From NCBI GenBank assembly GCA_003994795.1, contig AP018269.1, forward strand, positions 3,249,484-3,313,483: 64,000 nucleotides of DNA, read 5' to 3'. Within the stretch, counting starts at the first letter, position 1. Every line of letters starts with the position of its first letter. This DNA is from Cylindrospermum sp. NIES-4074 (GTDB lineage: Bacteria; Cyanobacteriota; Cyanobacteriia; Cyanobacteriales; Nostocaceae). Under the pieces are notes generated by a model that was given only the letters and a program-made list of their open reading frames with translations, searched no databases and was not told where the DNA came from. Positions 62,816 through 64,000 of this stretch are shown one piece after another. Both the position numbers and the translations under genes were made by a program.

Positions 62816-64000
62816 ATGAAAAACGATCTCATTCCTCCCGGCAATTTTGGTCTACCCTTAGTTGGAGAGACATTTGCCTTTGCAGCGAATCCGTATATCT
62901 TTGTTAAAAACCGCTATCAAAAGCACGGCTCTATCTTTAAAACTAACATTCTTGGTAGACCAACAGTTGTCATGGTGGGGCCAGAAGCGGTGGAGTTTTT
63001 CCTTTCTAGCCACATGGAGAATTTTTCCTGGCGTGAAGGATGGCCTAATAATTTTAAGGTATTGTTAGGAGAATCGCTGTTTCTACAAGATGGAGAGGAA
63101 CACCGCCGAAATCGCCGCTTAATTATGCCAGCATTACATGGGCCAGCATTGGCAAATTATGCGGATGCAATGGCAGAGATTACCCATAGCTATCTCAAAA
63201 AGTGGGAGCAAAAACAGGAATTTACCTGGTTAGAGGAGTTTAAACAACTAACATTTGATATCGCTAGCCAGTTATTACTGGGTACTAATCCCGGTACTGA
63301 AACTGCCCGATTGAGTCGATTATTTCAAACGTTGACAAACGGTTTGTTGGCAATTAACCCTTTATCCTTACCATTTACTAAATTTGGCAAAGCAATAGCA
63401 GCTCGCAATCAAATTTTAGAGCATTTGACTAAAGTTGTCAGAGAACGTCAGCTAAATCCCACCAGCGACGCCCTCAGTTTGTTAGTCCAAGCTAGGGATG
63501 AAGAAGGTAATTGTATGAGTGAAAAAGAACTCATTGCCCAAGCAGTATTATTACTCTTTGCTGGACATGAAACTACAACATCAATGTTAACTTGGCTGTG
63601 TTTAGAATTAGCCCGTCACCCAGAAGTAATGCAACGCGCTAGAGAAGAACAAATGCAACTTGCTAGCCAAGGTACATTGAGTTTAGAACAATTGGGGCAA
63701 ATGCCATATTTAGAGCAAGTTTTATGGGAAATTGAAAGACTACATCCGCCAGTTGGGGGGGGATTTCGTGGTGTAATTAAAGAGTTTGAGTTTAATGGCT
63801 TCCGCATTCCCGCAGGTTGGCAATTATACTATTCGATTCTCATGACTCACCAACTCAAAGAAATTTACCCAGACCCAGAGCGTTTTGACCCAGAACGTTT
63901 TAGTCCTCAACGCCAAGAACACAAACAATATCCCATGAGTTTAATAGGTTTTGGCGGTGGGCCTCGCATCTGTGTTGGCATTGCCTTTGCCAAAATGGAA
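62816..64000 (+). CDS. Cytochrome P450, CYP120-like, incomplete at the window end
   Basis: 395 codons visible and open to the edge. PPGNFGLPLVGETFAF at the N-terminus, WREGWPNNFKVLLGE, I-helix FAGHETTTSML, ExxR in WEIERLHPP, PERF-type DPERFDPERF and the haem-binding loop FGGGPRICVGIAFAKME with the Cys ligand are in order. This resembles CYP120, which in Synechocystis oxidises retinoids; the substrate here is unknown. The last 40 or so residues are missing beyond the window. Start ATG follows a run of T. Confidence 0.92.
   Translation, partial: MKNDLIPPGNFGLPLVGETFAFAANPYIFVKNRYQKHGSIFKTNILGRPTVVMVGPEAVEFFLSSHMENFSWREGWPNNFKVLLGESLFLQDGEEHRRNRRLIMPALHGPALANYADAMAEITHSYLKKWEQKQEFTWLEEFKQLTFDIASQLLLGTNPGTETARLSRLFQTLTNGLLAINPLSLPFTKFGKAIAARNQILEHLTKVVRERQLNPTSDALSLLVQARDEEGNCMSEKELIAQAVLLLFAGHETTTSMLTWLCLELARHPEVMQRAREEQMQLASQGTLSLEQLGQMPYLEQVLWEIERLHPPVGGGFRGVIKEFEFNGFRIPAGWQLYYSILMTHQLKEIYPDPERFDPERFSPQRQEHKQYPMSLIGFGGGPRICVGIAFAKME

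Noticed and set aside
1-64000. tRNA or rRNA genes
   Set aside because: I looked for T-loop (GGTTCGAATCC-type) and rRNA signatures on both strands and found none; a covariance-model scan could still find a missed tRNA.

Overview
The window is chromosomal DNA of a filamentous, probably heterocyst-forming cyanobacterium of the Nostoc/Anabaena type. This rests on the very frequent HIP1 octamer GCGATCGC in genes and spacers, on gene families largely confined to cyanobacteria (CAAD membrane protein, KaiB-domain fusion, RppA/RppB-like two-component pair, cyanobacterial TRADD-N-associated 2-TM protein, CYP120-like P450), and on the many small dispersed palindromic, heptamer and MITE-like repeats in the spacers. 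The species assignment is inference. I saw no rRNA, tRNA, CRISPR array, transposase gene or prophage.

Layout. 0-6 kb is accessory: an arginase/agmatinase tail, an SDR oxidoreductase, a BrnT/BrnA toxin-antitoxin pair between two 83-bp direct repeats, a leucine-rich-repeat Roc-COR GTPase gene broken by two one-base deletions, and a 20-copy 21-bp minisatellite. 6-9.5 kb carries ilvA and a sucrose-phosphate-synthase-like glycosyltransferase behind a c-di-AMP (ydaO) riboswitch. 9.8-14.7 kb is a minus-strand operon: DUF5132-like membrane protein, P-type cation ATPase, divergent MetK. 15-17.4 kb is a run of small stress-type genes (PNPOx-like, Tat-signal aldo/keto reductase, ChaB, DUF4142). 17.4-19.4 kb holds a candidate secreted HExxH effector and a small partner. 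19.8-22.5 kb has a phosphoribosyltransferase/HPF-cold-shock/small-protein operon and an MBL-like protein. 22.5-26 kb is a small defence-like island: Eco29kI-type GIY-YIG endonuclease, C5 methyltransferase, and a divergent PadR/coiled-coil-TM/2-TM operon. 26-29.3 kb is mostly core (LprI-like, hemC, glgA).

29.3-31.5 kb contains a haem-oxygenase-fold-like protein and a DMATS-type aromatic prenyltransferase separated by a MITE, a possible minimal specialised-metabolite locus. 32.4-42 kb is core or housekeeping: wecB, a small membrane protein, pilT, a KaiB-domain protein, a DUF3352 protein, a YegS-type lipid kinase and a metallophosphoesterase. 42.5-46.8 kb is one giant CheB-CheR-PAS-histidine kinase-receiver protein. 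47-51 kb is a minus-strand stress cluster (acidic hydrophilic protein, CAAD, BON lipoprotein, three-module GSP17M protein). 51.7-52.8 kb has a small secreted peptide and a pentapeptide-TPR protein.

52.8-57.6 kb links a sensor kinase/response regulator operon, a divergent intergenic region with TTTCAT direct repeats, and an SbnA-like PLP synthase coupled to a MATE-like exporter. 57.7-64 kb has ung, nth, a DUF4349 protein, a Uma2 protein, ilvD and a CYP120-like P450 running off the end.

The points most worth following are the riboswitch-controlled sucrose-type glycosyltransferase (an osmotic-signalling link), the DMATS/HO-like pair, the zincin effector with its partner, the PadR/2-TM conflict-type operon beside a restriction-modification system, and the two-component system beside an SbnA-exporter pair.
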